From: an uncultured Helcococcus sp.
Lineage (GTDB): Bacteria; Bacillota; Clostridia; Tissierellales; Peptoniphilaceae
Assembly (NCBI GenBank): GCA_937926545.1
Contig: CALAZW010000022.1
Span: forward strand, 1 to 12,781
Reading direction: 5' to 3'
Length of the DNA: 12,781 nucleotides
The position numbers and the translations under genes are program-made. Positions 12,098 through 12,781 of the stretch are shown in pieces. The notes beneath the pieces are model-generated. The model was not told where the DNA came from, did not search any database, and saw nothing but the letters and a program-made list of their open reading frames with translations. Within the stretch, counting starts at the first letter, position 1, and every line of letters begins with the position of its first letter.

Positions 12098-12781
12098 CTA
12101 GATAGAGATACTAGATCCCATATTCTTTTCACAGGCCAGGTCATAGATTTTCTTGGCAACCATAATATCTAAAACCGCATTTCCTGTAGTTTCAAAGAAG
12201 GTTATTTCTTCTTCTGATTCTCTTCCAAAAGCCTTGGATTCTATTAGCTGGCCAAGTTCACCATCTATTTGATCAGCCTCATATTCACCAGCCTCAATAA
12301 GTTGAACAAAGTCTCCACTTTCCACCAAGGCATCCTTAGTATCCACATAAACCTTATCAGCCCTCTTTATTAAATCTCCATCTATTTCAGCCATTTCTGG
12401 AGTATAGGAACCTACCCCATTTATATGGGTACCCTTCTTAACCCAGGCATCCTTAAAGGTAGCCCCTCTAGCAGTGGTAACTGAAGTAATAATATCAGAC
12501 TCTCCTATGGCCCCTTCCAAGTCTCCTGTAGCTTCTATAAGAACTCCGTATTTTTCACCAAATTTTTCTTGCATTCTTTGGGCAAACTTATTACGGTTTT
12601 CTTCATTTATATCAAAAACATAGGCCTTCTTAATATTTCTTACAGCTAGAATGGCTTCCAATTGGAATTCTGCCTGACCACCACTACCTATTAGGGTAAA
12701 GACTGAACTGTCCTTTCTGGCAAGAAGATCTGTAGCTGCTCCTGACACTGCCCCTGTCCTAAGTTGAGTAAGATAGCTTCC
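12098..12781 (-). CDS. Ornithine cyclodeaminase/mu-crystallin family protein, 5' end outside the window
   Basis: The frame is open to the edge of the window (227 codons seen), so the N-terminal third is missing. The visible part starts GSYLTQLRTGAVSGAATDLLA, the family's substrate-and-NAD region (LTALRTGAxSGxAT), followed by the Rossmann loop IGSGGQA (about 31-37). VFDINEENRNKF follows, with the Asp that binds the NAD ribose. GVGSYTPEMAEID, VYVDTKDALVESGDF and the C-terminal FFETTGNAVLDIMVAKKIYD are all typical. Family members include ornithine cyclodeaminase, archaeal alanine dehydrogenase, ketimine reductase and opine-type dehydrogenases, so the exact substrate is open. It is followed 2 bp later by a GlcU-like sugar transporter, an unusual partner. 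Promoter and start lie beyond 12781. Confidence 0.9.
   Translation of the reverse strand, partial: GSYLTQLRTGAVSGAATDLLARKDSSVFTLIGSGGQAEFQLEAILAVRNIKKAYVFDINEENRNKFAQRMQEKFGEKYGVLIEATGDLEGAIGESDIITSVTTARGATFKDAWVKKGTHINGVGSYTPEMAEIDGDLIKRADKVYVDTKDALVESGDFVQLIEAGEYEADQIDGELGQLIESKAFGRESEEEITFFETTGNAVLDIMVAKKIYDLACEKNMGSSISI

Noticed and set aside
12098..12748. Taking the GTG at 12748 as the start of the cyclodeaminase-family gene
   Set aside because: The frame stays open to 12781, and the residues upstream (GSYLTQLRTGA) are conserved family sequence, so this is an internal valine codon.

Overview
The window is AT-rich, densely coded bacterial chromosome. Arginine is mostly AGA/AGG, ATA and CTA codons are common, intergenic gaps are short, Shine-Dalgarno (SD) sites are strong, and intrinsic terminators end in T-tracts. 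Isoprenoid genes of the non-mevalonate pathway (ispD, ispF), a flavodoxin followed by a DUF3793 protein, and a cytoplasmic zinc phospholipase C-like protein together suggest an anaerobic low-GC Firmicute of the Clostridia/Tissierellia type (for example a Peptoniphilaceae coccus). The lineage is an inference. I see no mobile element, CRISPR array, tRNA or rRNA, and base composition looks uniform.

Layout. (1) Positions 1-1931, minus strand: an operon of an AI-2E-family membrane protein, ispD and the start of ispF. (2) 2049-2699, plus strand: a lone HAD phosphatase, closed by a terminator shared with the converging sucrose operon. (3) 2735-7602, minus strand: a complete sucrose-use locus, scrR (LacI-type regulator), scrA (PTS EIIBC), scrB (sucrose-6-phosphate hydrolase) and scrK (PfkB fructokinase). 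ScrA imports and phosphorylates sucrose, ScrB splits it to glucose-6-phosphate and fructose, and ScrK phosphorylates the fructose. A consensus-like promoter sits across the end of scrR. It carries two LacI-type operators and a strong hairpin at the predicted 5' end of the scrA message. (4) 7667-8254, minus strand: a phospholipase C-like metalloprotein with all metal ligands in place but no signal peptide. It diverges from (5) 8387-10100, plus strand: a GNAT acetyltransferase overlapping a 12-TM MFS transporter; the two divergent promoters are interleaved. (6) 10188-11190, plus strand: flavodoxin overlapping a DUF3793 gene, with a strong promoter covered by inverted repeats that resemble DtxR/IdeR iron boxes. 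(7) 11232-12781, minus strand: an ornithine cyclodeaminase/mu-crystallin-family gene (5' end outside the window) followed 2 bp later by a GlcU/RbsU-type sugar transporter.

Most of the window is recognisable housekeeping and sugar metabolism. I did not find a wholly new multi-gene system. The points most worth a second look are regulatory: the paired operators and 5' hairpin of the scr operon, the possible iron box at flavodoxin/DUF3793, and related TTAG/CTAA motifs at the neighbouring divergent promoters. Two gene pairings are also odd: cyclodeaminase with sugar permease, and GNAT with MFS.
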